A DNA stretch of 64,000 nt from an uncultured Opitutales bacterium (GCA_943789375.1 CALSTX010000015.1:1-64000); one strand, 5' to 3'; numbered from the stretch's first letter, positions 54,147-63,839 are shown. A program made the numbers and translations. The notes: generated by a model not told the origin, from the sequence alone.

Positions 54147-55586
54147 ATGTTTAGAACTTCACCACTTATCTCCAGTCGTTTACCCCCTGGAATTCCATTT
54201 ATTATTGGTAATGAAGTTGCCGAGCGGTTCTCTTTTTATGGAATGCGAAGTGTCTTGTTGGCTTACATGACCTTGTATCTTACCCAACCAGGCGGAGAAT
54301 TAGCAGTTTTTGGTGAAAAATCAGCTGAGGCTTGGGTTCACTTATTTGTGGGGTCAGCCTATTTTTTCCCTGTAATTGGAGGGCTCGTTGCCGACGCATT
54401 TTGGGGCAAATATAAAACAATTATACTTTTGTCACTTTGCTACTGCCTGGGACATGGTTGTCTCGCCTTTATGGGCGTTTGGGGCGATACTAAAGTTTGG
54501 CTACTGGTAGGACTTTTATTGATAGCGATTGGTTCAGGGGGAATAAAACCATGTGTTTCATCTCATGTGGGTGATCAGTTCTGTGATCAGAATAAGCATC
54601 TCATTACAAAAGTTTTTGGATGGTTTTATTTTTCCATTAATCTTGGTGCTTTTGCTTCAGGATTACTTACCCCTTTTCTGCTCGAAGCCAGAAGAGTGAA
54701 AGGATCTCTTGGTGAAGCACTTTACCCGTATGTATCATGGTTAGTTGGGCCGATAGATATGGGTGGAATTATATTTGGACATCATTATGCATTCGGTTTA
54801 CCTGGCTTGTTAATGGGAATGGCCACTTTAATTTTTTGGCTAGGTAGAAATGATTTTACTCATATTCCGCCTAAAGGCGTATCTTTATTTCGTGAAACTT
54901 TTTCCACAGATAATATTAAAATTTTGCTTAGGCTTTCGCTTGTATTTTCATTTGTTATTTTATTTTGGGCACTTTTTGATCAGATTGGTACATTGTGGCA
55001 AGTGCAGGCTAGGAGTCTTGATCGAATAATTCCAGATTGGATTCCTTGGTTTGGGGGTATGGAAATGCTGGCATCGCAAGTCTCTGCGGTTTGGAATCCG
55101 CTATTTATTTTAATGCTTATTCCTTGTTTTTCTCTTTTTATTTATCCTTCTATTGGAAAGTATTTTACGATTAGCCCGCTTGGAAAGATGCGATTTGGTT
55201 TATGGGTTATGGGCGTATCCTTTGCTATGGTTTCATGGATCCAAATGCAGGTAGACGATGGATTACACCCCAGTGTGATGTGGCAAGTTTTAGCCTGCCT
55301 TGTACTGACGATCTCGGAGATTTTAGTTTCAATCACCTGCTTGGAGTTTGCATACACGCAAGCACCAAAATCCTTGAAGTCAGTGGTAATGGCACTATTT
55401 CTTTTAACTGTTTCACTGGGGAATTATGTAGCTTCAGGAGTAAAGTTTTTTCTTGTAGACAAAAATGGAAATTCTTTACTTCCGGGAGCATCTGAATTTT
55501 GGTTTTGGACGATTCTCGTGTGCATATCTGCTTTTCTTTTTAAGTTGGTGGCATCACGATATAAAACGGTCGACCATTTCCACTGA
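54147..55586 (+). CDS. POT-family proton-dependent oligopeptide transporter
   Basis: This 479-residue major-facilitator protein has about 12 to 14 helices. The POT signature is present at the start, IIGNEVAERFSFYGMRSVLLAYM (ExxERFxYYG-like), with GGLVADAFWGKYKTI after the second helix and KPCVSSHVGDQF in the fifth-helix region. It imports di- and tripeptides with protons. No regulatory site seen. It converges on the DUF721 gene. Confidence 0.88.
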   Translation: MFRTSPLISSRLPPGIPFIIGNEVAERFSFYGMRSVLLAYMTLYLTQPGGELAVFGEKSAEAWVHLFVGSAYFFPVIGGLVADAFWGKYKTIILLSLCYCLGHGCLAFMGVWGDTKVWLLVGLLLIAIGSGGIKPCVSSHVGDQFCDQNKHLITKVFGWFYFSINLGAFASGLLTPFLLEARRVKGSLGEALYPYVSWLVGPIDMGGIIFGHHYAFGLPGLLMGMATLIFWLGRNDFTHIPPKGVSLFRETFSTDNIKILLRLSLVFSFVILFWALFDQIGTLWQVQARSLDRIIPDWIPWFGGMEMLASQVSAVWNPLFILMLIPCFSLFIYPSIGKYFTISPLGKMRFGLWVMGVSFAMVSWIQMQVDDGLHPSVMWQVLACLVLTISEILVSITCLEFAYTQAPKSLKSVVMALFLLTVSLGNYVASGVKFFLVDKNGNSLLPGASEFWFWTILVCISAFLFKLVASRYKTVDHFH

Positions 55587-55587
55587 G

Positions 55588-55965
55588 TTAACAAATCTTA
55601 ATTTCCTTGATCATCTCGCACCCTTTTAATTTAGAAATTCTAGATTGAATCTGTCTTTTTATAAAAGATAATTCCTGTTTGATTGGTCCATTTGCCGAGC
55701 GGATATATAATTTCCCACTCTTATCGATTCTATCGGGGGCACATTTCGTTGATAATAAATTTCCGACAACCTTATTCCAATTCCGAGAAATGACTTCCTC
55801 TGGAGAAATTTTGCTTCCAATGGACCAATCACTCCAAGCCTTTTCAATGACTGCATTGATTGATTTTGGTTGGGACAGAAACATCGTTTTATCTGCATTC
55901 GGAAGTCCCATGAAATTAGCAACTAAATCAGTTTCGATATATTTCTTTTTTTTGGGATAGGCCAT
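55588..55965 (-). CDS. DUF721/DciA-like protein
   Basis: The 125-residue protein has the DUF721 pattern: INAVIEKAWSDWSIGSKISPEEVISRNWNKVVGNLLS, then LYIRSANGPIKQELSFIKRQIQSRI. The related DciA loads the replicative helicase DnaB in bacteria that lack DnaC, including most Verrucomicrobiota. This match is moderate; helicase loading is an inference. Confidence 0.65.
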   Translation of the reverse strand: MAYPKKKKYIETDLVANFMGLPNADKTMFLSQPKSINAVIEKAWSDWSIGSKISPEEVISRNWNKVVGNLLSTKCAPDRIDKSGKLYIRSANGPIKQELSFIKRQIQSRISKLKGCEMIKEIKIC

Positions 55966-56026
55966 GAATGTTTATCTTAGCAAAATTATACTTCTTTAAT
56001 TTAGTCAATAGTGATAAAGAATAATC

Positions 56027-57214
56027 ATGATTATTAAGCCAAGAATTAAAGGATTCGTTTGCATAACTTCACACCCAACCGGTTGTTTGGAGAATATTCG
56101 TGATCAAATCAATCATGCCAAAGAGAATCTCATTTCAGAGCCAAAAAAACCAAAACGTGTATTGGTAATTGGTGCTTCGACTGGCTATGGGCTTTCCAGT
56201 CGGGTCTCTGCAGCATTTTCTGCTGGTGCTGAAACCTTGGGCGTTTACTTTGAACGCCCCCCCAAAGAAGATAAGCCAGCAAGTGCTGGATTTTATAATT
56301 CCATGGCTTTTCAAAAGTTTTCCCGTGAAGCTGGTATTTGTGCTGTTGATGTCAACGGGGATGCCTTTTCTCAGGAATGTAAGGATGAAGTGATAAAAAA
56401 AGCAAAGGAAATGGGGCAGTTTGATCTCGTTATCTACAGTCTAGCATCTCCCCGGCGGACTGACCCAACCGATGGTCAAACCTACCGGGCATGCTTGAAA
56501 CCTATCGGCTCGGTCTACAAAAATAAGACGCTTGATACTGACAAAAAAGAAGTCAAAGAAGTCGTAATAAATCCCGCATCTGAAGCAGAGATAGAAAGTA
56601 CAGAAAAAGTGATGGGAGGTGATGACTGGACCCTTTGGACAAAGAGGCTTCTCGAAGAGGACCTGCTTGCCCAAGGCTGCATAAATATTGCCTATTCTTA
56701 CATTGGGCCTCAGGTAACCCAACCGATTTACCGCAATGGTACCATCGGGCGGGCCAAAGAGCATCTAGAGAATTGTGCTCATGACCTAAACGTGCTTCTC
56801 GAGAGTAAAGTGTCGGGTCGGTCGTTTGTATCAGTAAATAAAGCAGTCGTTACCCAGGCAAGTTCAGCAATTCCTGTTGTTCCCCTGTATGTTTCCATTC
56901 TTTTTAAAATCATGAGGCAAGCTGGGTCCCATGAAGGATGTATTGAGCAGACGGCTCGATTGTTTAGTGATTTTCTTTTCTCTGACACTGATCAGATTAA
57001 GGTGGATGCATCAGGGCGTATTCGTCTAGACGACTTGGAAATGAAGGACGACATCCAGCAGGAAATTATTAAGTTATGGCCTCAAGTTGACTCTTCTAAT
57101 TTAAATAATTTGACAGCTTTTGAGGAATACCAGACGGAATTCCTTAAATTATTTGGCTTTGCTCACCCGAGAGTAAATTATCTAGAGGATATCGACTTAC
57201 AAAATCCGTTCTGA
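56027..57214 (+). CDS. fabV: Trans-2-enoyl-CoA/ACP reductase FabV
   Basis: FabV reduces enoyl-ACP in the last step of fatty-acid elongation and is a triclosan-resistant alternative to FabI. The 395-residue protein starts MIIKPRIKGFVCITSHPTGC, with the NADH-binding VLVIGASTGYGLSSR, and the catalytic Y-x8-K in IYRNGTIGRAKEHL. The length matches the family. No other fab genes are in the window. Confidence 0.94.
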   Translation: MIIKPRIKGFVCITSHPTGCLENIRDQINHAKENLISEPKKPKRVLVIGASTGYGLSSRVSAAFSAGAETLGVYFERPPKEDKPASAGFYNSMAFQKFSREAGICAVDVNGDAFSQECKDEVIKKAKEMGQFDLVIYSLASPRRTDPTDGQTYRACLKPIGSVYKNKTLDTDKKEVKEVVINPASEAEIESTEKVMGGDDWTLWTKRLLEEDLLAQGCINIAYSYIGPQVTQPIYRNGTIGRAKEHLENCAHDLNVLLESKVSGRSFVSVNKAVVTQASSAIPVVPLYVSILFKIMRQAGSHEGCIEQTARLFSDFLFSDTDQIKVDASGRIRLDDLEMKDDIQQEIIKLWPQVDSSNLNNLTAFEEYQTEFLKLFGFAHPRVNYLEDIDLQNPF

Positions 57215-57760
57215 TTTTTTTATAACGTATAAAACAGGTGATTCAGGTGATTCATTTCCCATAATCACTTCATGATGTACAGGTACTCTATTTGTCCATT
57301 CAGTTATGGTTTGTGTTTCTTCTAAACCGCCTGAATGGCCGCGGTATGCGAGGATAGTCATCACTCCATCTTGTGCCATCCATTCATAAGATTTTTCTAG
57401 AGCGCAAAGAGTCGATTGAGGGGTGGTGATAATTGTTTTGTTAGAAGTTGGCAGGTATCCAAGGTTAAAGGTAATCGCTTTAACTTTTTGATAAAAGGAA
57501 GGAGGGATTTTCTGTTCAATCTTGGTGTGGCAGGAATGAAATAATGTAAGATTGCTAGTTTGCTCGGCTCCAGACATTAATTTTTTAGTTTGAGCGATTG
57601 CAGCTTTTTGAATGTCGAAGCTGAATATATGTCCGCTTTCGCCAACCGATTTTGATAGGAATAGGGTATCCCAACCATTACCGGCGGTCATATCTACAGC
57701 ACAATCTCCCAATGAGAGATGCTGTGATAATACGGAGTGCACTTTTTCGGTTAGTTTCAT
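57197..57760 (-). CDS. mnmM: MnmM-type (YtqB) tRNA wobble-uridine methyltransferase
   Basis: The 187-residue class-I SAM methyltransferase belongs to the rRNA_methylase PF06962 group. The SAM motif is AVDMTAGNGWDTLFL. The signature ITFNLGYLPTSNKTIIT (NLGYLP) and the later LAYRGHSGG match YtqB, shown to be the mnm5s2U tRNA methyltransferase MnmM in Bacillus. Its ATG overlaps the stop of the FAD oxidase gene (ATGA), which encodes a likely partner activity. Its 3' end runs into fabV by 18 bases. Confidence 0.82.
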   Translation of the reverse strand: MKLTEKVHSVLSQHLSLGDCAVDMTAGNGWDTLFLSKSVGESGHIFSFDIQKAAIAQTKKLMSGAEQTSNLTLFHSCHTKIEQKIPPSFYQKVKAITFNLGYLPTSNKTIITTPQSTLCALEKSYEWMAQDGVMTILAYRGHSGGLEETQTITEWTNRVPVHHEVIMGNESPESPVLYVIKKSERIL

Positions 57761-58779
57761 TTAGTTAGATGATTCAACTTATTGAATCGAGTAATATCTA
57801 TTTTTGCAGGAAGCGGTGCACGACCGAGGACATATTCCACCATTTGTTTTGCATGCAAGGGTATGGTCGTGGATCCTCTGGAACCAAATCCGTTAAAAAG
57901 AAATAATTTCTTGTTTTTATGATGGCAGCCGAGGGTTGGGTTTCGATCAATAGTCCCAGTTCTTACTCCACTCAGGTGTTTTGAGATTTTCCTGGTATCA
58001 ATCTTAATAAAATGAAGCGACTTTAGGATTTGCTCTTTCCCCTCGGGGCTCGGTCCGGTTTCAATAATTTTGTGGTCCCAGGTGGAACCGGCGATGAAGT
58101 GGTTTTCAGTAATGGGTATCGCCCATGTGCCGTTACTTACACTCGTATTTAAAGAAGAATCGATCCCAAGAATTTCTCCTCTAACTGGTGCGATTGGGAT
58201 GTGGGAAAACCATGGGTTGTGCATTACTCTAAACCCTTCACAAAAAATTATTTTGTCGTAGTCTTTGGTCTCATACATGTCGAGCCCCGATATCCAATGA
58301 TCAGTCTCCTTGAGTTGATGCTTCGAGTACTGGAGGAAAGCAGCGATATGAAGCCTCATGCAATTCGTCACACCCAATCCATGTGGAGCCTCTACACCAT
58401 GATGGGTAGCCTCTTTTTGACTCAAAATCTCTTTGGTAATGCACAAGTCAGGGTGGGTAATTGATCTTTTATTCCACAATCCTGCTTGTTCATGATTTTT
58501 AAAAACCCTCAACAGCGGGATGGATTGATAAAACTTCACTCCACATTTTTTCTGGAAATAATCGGTAAGGTGGTTGATTGCAGTTAGGCATGCATGAAGA
58601 TCGGTTGGAGGATTAAGTTTTGGGCCAATCAAAGGGTTTACTAACCCTGCAGCTACCTTACTTGCATGATATGGAAGGTTTGCCTCGCATACATCAACGA
58701 TTTGATTTTTGTTCAAAAAAGCTTGGGCGAGCAGTGCACCTGATAAGCCATGACCAACAATAAGAATCCTATTTTTCAA
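57757..58779 (-). CDS. FAD-dependent oxidoreductase, MnmC2-like
   Basis: The 340-residue DAO-family flavoprotein starts at a TTG. The FAD motif is ILIVGHGLSGALLAQAF; ASKVAAGLVNPLIGPKL resembles the conserved loop of the DAO/MnmC2-like group, and APVRGEILGID and FNGFGSRGSTTIPLHAKQM follow. MnmC2 removes the carboxymethyl group from cmnm5U34 of tRNA. The four-base overlap with the MnmM gene makes that reaction the best guess, though a glycine-oxidase-like role is not excluded. Confidence 0.65.
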   Translation of the reverse strand: MKNRILIVGHGLSGALLAQAFLNKNQIVDVCEANLPYHASKVAAGLVNPLIGPKLNPPTDLHACLTAINHLTDYFQKKCGVKFYQSIPLLRVFKNHEQAGLWNKRSITHPDLCITKEILSQKEATHHGVEAPHGLGVTNCMRLHIAAFLQYSKHQLKETDHWISGLDMYETKDYDKIIFCEGFRVMHNPWFSHIPIAPVRGEILGIDSSLNTSVSNGTWAIPITENHFIAGSTWDHKIIETGPSPEGKEQILKSLHFIKIDTRKISKHLSGVRTGTIDRNPTLGCHHKNKKLFLFNGFGSRGSTTIPLHAKQMVEYVLGRAPLPAKIDITRFNKLNHLTK

Positions 58780-58842
58780 AATAAAATAGCAGAGAATATT
58801 TCATCTTGCTCGGTTTCTGCGGATAAGCGAGAGTCTAATGCT

Positions 58843-60474
58843 ATGAGAAGACGCTTTATCGTTTTTTTGCTTTCAGCTTCCTTGTTTTTATTTTTAGCAA
58901 GTTTCATTTATCAATCTAAATGGGATCTTACCATGGAGGATTTACTTGAGGTTAATCCTCCGATTTCTTCTACATCTAGACGATTACAGGATCCATATTT
59001 TAAAGAAAGCAAGGTTTCAGCTCCTGCTTTCGTTACGGCTCCATCCTTGAAAGAATTATTGGAAAATAAAAAGTTTAATGACTTTGCACTCAGCTTCACC
59101 TCGCTTCAGTCAATGTCTAGCTTTCTTCAAGATTTAGACTCCAAAGGACTTGAGCTTCGATCTTCTATTCCTCAGATTTTAACTGCCCGTTTTCGGGTTA
59201 CGGATCCGGCCCGTGCATCCGATGCATTGGAAACGGGAAAAGGACTCAATGACCTGGAGGTCAACCAATCTGTCTATAGACCCCAGAAGCCAAAGGTAGA
59301 GGAAACTGACCTCTCGGCACAGAAAGCCAAGACGGTAGATCAATGGTTAAGTTTGTATGAAGATCGAAGTGAATGGGGACGCGGGACGACTCTTGCAATT
59401 ATAGATTCTTTTATAGATTTTTCTCACCCATCTCTAGCTCACATCGAAAGAGAAGTTATTTCATTCCTGGATGAGCCTTATAAGGTGGAGAACTCTGGTC
59501 ATGGTACATCTATTGCCTCGATTATTGCTGCTTCTACAGATGATTTCCAGGGTATTGCACCTGGTGCAAAAATAATATCCATTGAGGTGCTCAGTGAAAA
59601 AGGGGAGGGCGATGTGTTCACTTTATCTGAGGCCATCGTCACGGCAGTTGATATGGGAGTGAATTTAATTAATCTGAGTTTGGGTGGAGACAGACCCAGT
59701 GGAACATTAGAAAATGCAATAAATTATGCTAAAGATAAAGGAGTTTTACTTGTCGCTGCGTCTGGGAATGATGGAACTTCGCAAGTTTCATATCCGGCTA
59801 AATATGATGATGTCATAGGTGTTTCAGCTTTAAACTCAACTGGCAGTGTTGCTACTTTTTCCAACTTCGGTGAAGGGGTGGATATTGCTGCTCCTGGAGT
59901 TAATGTGATTAGTGCATATGCGGGGAATGAATACGCTGTTTTAAATGGTACATCTTCTGCATCTGCATTTGTTTCAGGGGCTATCTTGTCTGAGCTGGCC
60001 AGAAATCCTGGTCTATCGCCCGAGCAGGTCAAAGAGCTTCTTTTCACTTATGCAAATGAAGCGGAGAAACCTGGCTTTGATAAATTCAGCGGCCATGGCG
60101 TATTAAACCTGGAGAGAATTATTAACAGGAATGATCGTAATTATCATGATGCTGCCCTCGTCGGCTATTATTTTGAACCTGAAACATTATCCCAAGTAGC
60201 AGGAGCTGGCACGGTGCCTTTTTTAGTCACAGTCCAAAATCAAGGCTCATCTTGGATTAATCAGATGAAATTAGATGTTAGTTACAAGGGGCTCAATAGA
60301 GTGTTTTTATTTTCCAATATGAAACCTGGGCAAGCAAGAAGTGAGAAGCTGTATTTGGATAGCCTGAGTGCCGTAAAAGGGATCCAAATTACAAGTAAAT
60401 TGAAGCTTATTGGAAAAGAAGACCAGAATCCTGAGAATAATTACAGGAAAAGTATAGTAACCATACCCCAATAA
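58843..60474 (+). CDS. Membrane-anchored subtilisin-like serine protease (S8)
   Basis: The product has 543 residues from the ATG at 58843; an in-frame start at 58750 overlaps the oxidase gene. An N-terminal anchor (about 4-23) and a helical propeptide-like region (about 60-140) precede the catalytic domain. The triad is Asp188 (AIIDSF), His220 (SGHGTSIAS) and Ser371 (NGTSSASAFVSG), with oxyanion Asn309 (ASGNDGT). The usual Met-Ala-x-Pro after the Ser is replaced by Ser-Ala-Ser-Ala. The C-terminal 90 residues look like a CARDB-type immunoglobulin fold (PFLVTVQNQGSSW). Confidence 0.85.
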   Translation: MRRRFIVFLLSASLFLFLASFIYQSKWDLTMEDLLEVNPPISSTSRRLQDPYFKESKVSAPAFVTAPSLKELLENKKFNDFALSFTSLQSMSSFLQDLDSKGLELRSSIPQILTARFRVTDPARASDALETGKGLNDLEVNQSVYRPQKPKVEETDLSAQKAKTVDQWLSLYEDRSEWGRGTTLAIIDSFIDFSHPSLAHIEREVISFLDEPYKVENSGHGTSIASIIAASTDDFQGIAPGAKIISIEVLSEKGEGDVFTLSEAIVTAVDMGVNLINLSLGGDRPSGTLENAINYAKDKGVLLVAASGNDGTSQVSYPAKYDDVIGVSALNSTGSVATFSNFGEGVDIAAPGVNVISAYAGNEYAVLNGTSSASAFVSGAILSELARNPGLSPEQVKELLFTYANEAEKPGFDKFSGHGVLNLERIINRNDRNYHDAALVGYYFEPETLSQVAGAGTVPFLVTVQNQGSSWINQMKLDVSYKGLNRVFLFSNMKPGQARSEKLYLDSLSAVKGIQITSKLKLIGKEDQNPENNYRKSIVTIPQ

Positions 60475-60480
60475 AATTTT

Positions 60481-61779
60481 TTATGCTGCGTCTTTTTTTC
60501 CGATAGGAATAGAGATAACTTTTGCTTTGGATTTTCCTTTTACAACCCCGGCTGAAATCACTACCTCTACAGGATGATCTATATTTGGAAGTTCATACAT
60601 AATATCTAACATGATATCTTCCATGATTGATCTGAGTGCACGAGCACCTGTTTTCATCAAGATTGCTTTGTCAGCAATAGCTAGTACTGCCTCTCGGGTA
60701 AATCTCAATTCAGCACCCTCCATAAGAAACAGCTTTTGATATTGCTTAAGAAGGGAGTTTTGGGTGTCTCGTAAAACCTTAACAAGTTCATCGCGACTCA
60801 ATTCTTCAAGGAGGGAAAGCACAGGTAGTCGTCCGATGAATTCAGGGATAAGTCCGTACTTTACTAAATCTTCTGGCCTAACTTCAGAAAGTAGTTCAGC
60901 GGAATCCTTCGGTGCGGTTGCAGAATACCCAACGGTTTTAGAACCTGTACGTTGTTCGACAATTTGATCCAAATCAATAAAAGCTCCGCCACATATAAAT
61001 AAGATATTTGAAGTGTCTAGTTGAATGTATTCCTGATTTGGGTGCTTTCTGCCACCCTGGGGTGGGACATTGCAAATCGTACCTTCTAGAATCTTGAGTA
61101 ATGCTTGCTGTACGCCTTCTCCTGAAACATCTCGGGTAATGGAAACATTATCGGTTTTGCGACCTATTTTATCAATCTCATCCACATAAATAATCCCACA
61201 CTGTGCTTTTTCTACATCTTGATCTGCAGACTGCAGGAGTCTTAGTACAATGTTTTCTACATCATCTCCAACATATCCAGCTTCAGTAAGGGTAGTGGCA
61301 TCTGCAATGGCAAAGGGGACATCAAGCATCTTCGCCAGCGTACGAGCAAGAAATGTTTTACCGCTGCCAGTTGGTCCAAGGAGAAGGACATTACTTTTTT
61401 CAATTTCCACATCTTCCAACTCTGGAGCCATAAATGGTTTAGAGTCGTTGTCAGAACTCATACCAAGTTCCGAAGAAAGTCGTTTGTAGTGGTTGTGCAC
61501 AGCAACTGACAAAACTTTTTTCGCATGTTCCTGACCAATAATATGGTGGTCTAGGTGTGCTTTTATTTCCTGTGGCTTTTGTAGATTGAAAAAGGGCTTT
61601 GATGAATCCTTTTTCTTTTTCTTCTCCTGGTCCCCAAGTTCTCGATCAACAATCGTTTTGCATACACGGACACATGAATCGCAAATGAAAACACTAGCCG
61701 GGCCAGCGATCATTTTTTTGACTTCCTGCTGGGGTTTCCCACAAAAAGAACAAAAATTAATTTTAGAGGGCTTAGCCAA
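60481..61779 (-). CDS. clpX: ClpX unfoldase subunit of the ClpXP protease
   Basis: This 432-residue AAA+ unfoldase starts at a TTG, directly after the clpP stop. The N-terminal zinc finger has Cys10, Cys13, Cys33 and Cys36. Walker A is LGPTGSGKT (about 134-142), Walker B is IIYVDEIDK, and EFIGRLP lies in the sensor region. The ClpP-docking loop reads [10 protein letters not shown] (VGY at 283-285) where most ClpX have IGF. Length and layout are otherwise normal. Confidence 0.95.
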   Translation of the reverse strand: MAKPSKINFCSFCGKPQQEVKKMIAGPASVFICDSCVRVCKTIVDRELGDQEKKKKKDSSKPFFNLQKPQEIKAHLDHHIIGQEHAKKVLSVAVHNHYKRLSSELGMSSDNDSKPFMAPELEDVEIEKSNVLLLGPTGSGKTFLARTLAKMLDVPFAIADATTLTEAGYVGDDVENIVLRLLQSADQDVEKAQCGIIYVDEIDKIGRKTDNVSITRDVSGEGVQQALLKILEGTICNVPPQGGRKHPNQEYIQLDTSNILFICGGAFIDLDQIVEQRTGSKTVGYSATAPKDSAELLSEVRPEDLVKYGLIPEFIGRLPVLSLLEELSRDELVKVLRDTQNSLLKQYQKLFLMEGAELRFTREAVLAIADKAILMKTGARALRSIMEDIMLDIMYELPNIDHPVEVVISAGVVKGKSKAKVISIPIGKKDAA

Positions 61780-62379
61780 TTACTTATTGGGTTTTTGGGA
61801 AATTACCTCGTCTACAAGACCATAAGCTTGAGCTTCATCTGCCGTCATGTAGTAATCTCGATCAGAATCTTGTTCTATTTGCTTTACTTCCTTACCGCTG
61901 TGCTTTGACAGAATCTCATTTATCGTTTTTCTCCATCTAAGAATTTCTTTAGCTGCGATTGAGATATCTGAGGTTTGGCCACCAGCTCCTCCACTCGGTT
62001 GGTGAATCATCACGCGACTGTTGGGGAGAGCGTATCTTTTACCTGGCGTTCCTGCAGCAAGAAGCACGGTACTCATGCTTGCAGTCATACCAATGCAATA
62101 GGTCACGATATCACACTGCATGAAATTGAGAGTGTCATAGATGGCCATTCCGTCAGATACACTACCTCCAGGGGAATTAATGTAGACATGGATATCTTTC
62201 TTTGGGTCTTCCATTTGCAGGAAAAGTAGTTGTGCGATAATTGAATTCGCAACAAAGTCGTCAATTGGAGTACCAATAAAAACAATGCGGTCTCGTAATA
62301 ATCGACTGTATATATCCCAAGACCGTTCTTGTCGGCCTTCTCGTTCATAAACATGCGGTAGTGGCAAATAAGCTCCCAT
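61780..62379 (-). CDS. clpP: ClpP serine protease subunit
   Basis: This 199-residue ClpP has the catalytic Ser101 (GMTASMSTVL), His126 (VMIHQPSGG) and Asp175 (DSDRDYYM), and the substrate strand INSPGGSVSDGMAIYDT. The residues after Ser are Met-Ser-Thr instead of the common Met-Gly-Ala. It follows tig by 12 bases and precedes clpX with no gap, forming the classical tig-clpP-clpX operon. Confidence 0.95.
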   Translation of the reverse strand: MGAYLPLPHVYEREGRQERSWDIYSRLLRDRIVFIGTPIDDFVANSIIAQLLFLQMEDPKKDIHVYINSPGGSVSDGMAIYDTLNFMQCDIVTYCIGMTASMSTVLLAAGTPGKRYALPNSRVMIHQPSGGAGGQTSDISIAAKEILRWRKTINEILSKHSGKEVKQIEQDSDRDYYMTADEAQAYGLVDEVISQKPNK

Positions 62380-62391
62380 AATAATTAGTAC

Positions 62392-63726
62392 TTAGTTTGT
62401 ATGCTCTTCGTCAATTTCACAAACTTTCTCAATTCCTTTGGATACAACTAGTTGAAGTGCCTTGTCGTGCAAGATATCTTGCCTGAAGCGATTCAGCCTT
62501 GCTCTGTCCTGTGACAATGCCTTGACGTATTCGGTTGGGTCCTTCCTCATCATCATAGCTTCCCTGGTCGCGGCTTGTGCAAGGTCTTCATTGCTGACCT
62601 CAACTTTTTCTTGTTCTGCAACTTTACCAAGAGTGAGTGTCAGTTTGACTCTTGCTTCTGCTTGCGTTTGAGATTGCTTCCAAAGTTCATCCCTTTTTTC
62701 TTCAATCTGCTCCTGCTTGGTTCCACCTTGCAGGGCACGCTGGACATTATTTTGAAAAATATTTTTTGATTCGTCCTCGACTGCTTGCTGGGGAAGAGGG
62801 AAATCAGGCATTTCCAAAATCTTCTGGGTCACTTGTTGACGTTTAGCATTTTCATTTTCATGCCCTTTTCTTGTTTCCAGATCTTTTTTGATTTTGTCTT
62901 TTAAATCATCCAATTTTTCAACCTTTAGTGCTTCAAGAAACTCTTTGGAGTCTGGTTCGGGTGCTTTCTTTTCACGCACTTCATGGACTTCCAGGCTGTA
63001 TGAAACTGATTTGCCGGCTAGAGGAGTTACTTCAAAATCATCCTCAAATTTTGCCTCCACCACAGTCTTGTCGTCTTTTCCCATCCCAATAATACCTTGG
63101 GCTATGGCATCTACGCCAAGACCTTTTACCTGTCCTGCTTCTTCCCATGTATTACTCTGCTTGCCGTACATGGGCTTATCTGGAACTAAATCGGCAACAG
63201 GATTATCATCTATTTTGCCTTCGTAAGAGCATTTAACATAATCGCTCTCTTTTGCTTTTCTATCAACTACATCAAAGGATGCTCGCTGATCACAAAGAGA
63301 CTTGAGTTCATTATCTACATCTTCTTCGCTTACATCAGTGGGGTGAGTGGTTAGCTCAAATTTTTCAAATTCCGGAAGTTCGAACTCCGGTTCAATATCG
63401 ATGGTTACCTCGACATTGGCAGGATTGCCTGCAGTTAGCTCCCCGGCATCAATATTAAGAATAGAAAATACTCGAAGGTCTTTTTCGGCAAGGACGGCTT
63501 CATATGCCTCGGTTGAAATCTTTCGATTTAGTTCATCTTTTAGTTCTTTGGAAAACTTTTTTCGAATTACAGATGTTGGTGCTTTGCCCTTGCGGAAACC
63601 GGGTATGTTTGCAACACGACTGATTTCGCGGCAAGCTTGATTCTCTTTTTCTGAAACTTCTTTTGCATCAAAGCTTACAGTTGCAATTTTGCGAGCTGTG
63701 CCCGCCTCCTTTATTTCTAAGTTCAC
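62392..63726 (-). CDS. tig: Trigger factor, ribosome-associated chaperone
   Basis: The 444-residue protein starts at a GTG. The N-terminal ribosome-binding domain has the signature IPGFRKGKAP (usual GFRxGxxP) near 41-50. The middle PPIase/FKBP-like domain (about 160-245) and the helical C-terminal substrate domain (QQVTQKILEMPDFPLPQQAVEDE) complete the normal layout. It holds nascent chains at the exit tunnel. First gene of tig-clpP-clpX. Confidence 0.93.
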   Translation of the reverse strand: MNLEIKEAGTARKIATVSFDAKEVSEKENQACREISRVANIPGFRKGKAPTSVIRKKFSKELKDELNRKISTEAYEAVLAEKDLRVFSILNIDAGELTAGNPANVEVTIDIEPEFELPEFEKFELTTHPTDVSEEDVDNELKSLCDQRASFDVVDRKAKESDYVKCSYEGKIDDNPVADLVPDKPMYGKQSNTWEEAGQVKGLGVDAIAQGIIGMGKDDKTVVEAKFEDDFEVTPLAGKSVSYSLEVHEVREKKAPEPDSKEFLEALKVEKLDDLKDKIKKDLETRKGHENENAKRQQVTQKILEMPDFPLPQQAVEDESKNIFQNNVQRALQGGTKQEQIEEKRDELWKQSQTQAEARVKLTLTLGKVAEQEKVEVSNEDLAQAATREAMMMRKDPTEYVKALSQDRARLNRFRQDILHDKALQLVVSKGIEKVCEIDEEHTN

Positions 63727-63780
63727 GATATGGTAATTAAATGTGGTTCGATCTTTGTGTAGAATGTGATTCTCAAAGGA

Positions 63781-63811
63781 CTTATAATAAAAAAAGCGCA
63801 GCTAGGGTCAA
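63781..63811 (-). promoter_or_regulatory. Candidate sigma-70 promoter of tig-clpP-clpX
   Basis: On the minus strand TTGACC (63811-63806) is followed, after 19 bases rich in T, by TATAAG (63786-63781); a one-base shift of the -10 gives an 18-base spacer. It lies about 55 bases before the tig start. Confidence 0.45.
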
Positions 63812-63839
63812 TGAGATTACCTTGTTTCAGGCAAGAGGA

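Noticed and set aside
58750..58842. N-terminal extension of the subtilase
   Set aside because: It overlaps the divergent oxidase start and places a polar stretch before the membrane anchor.
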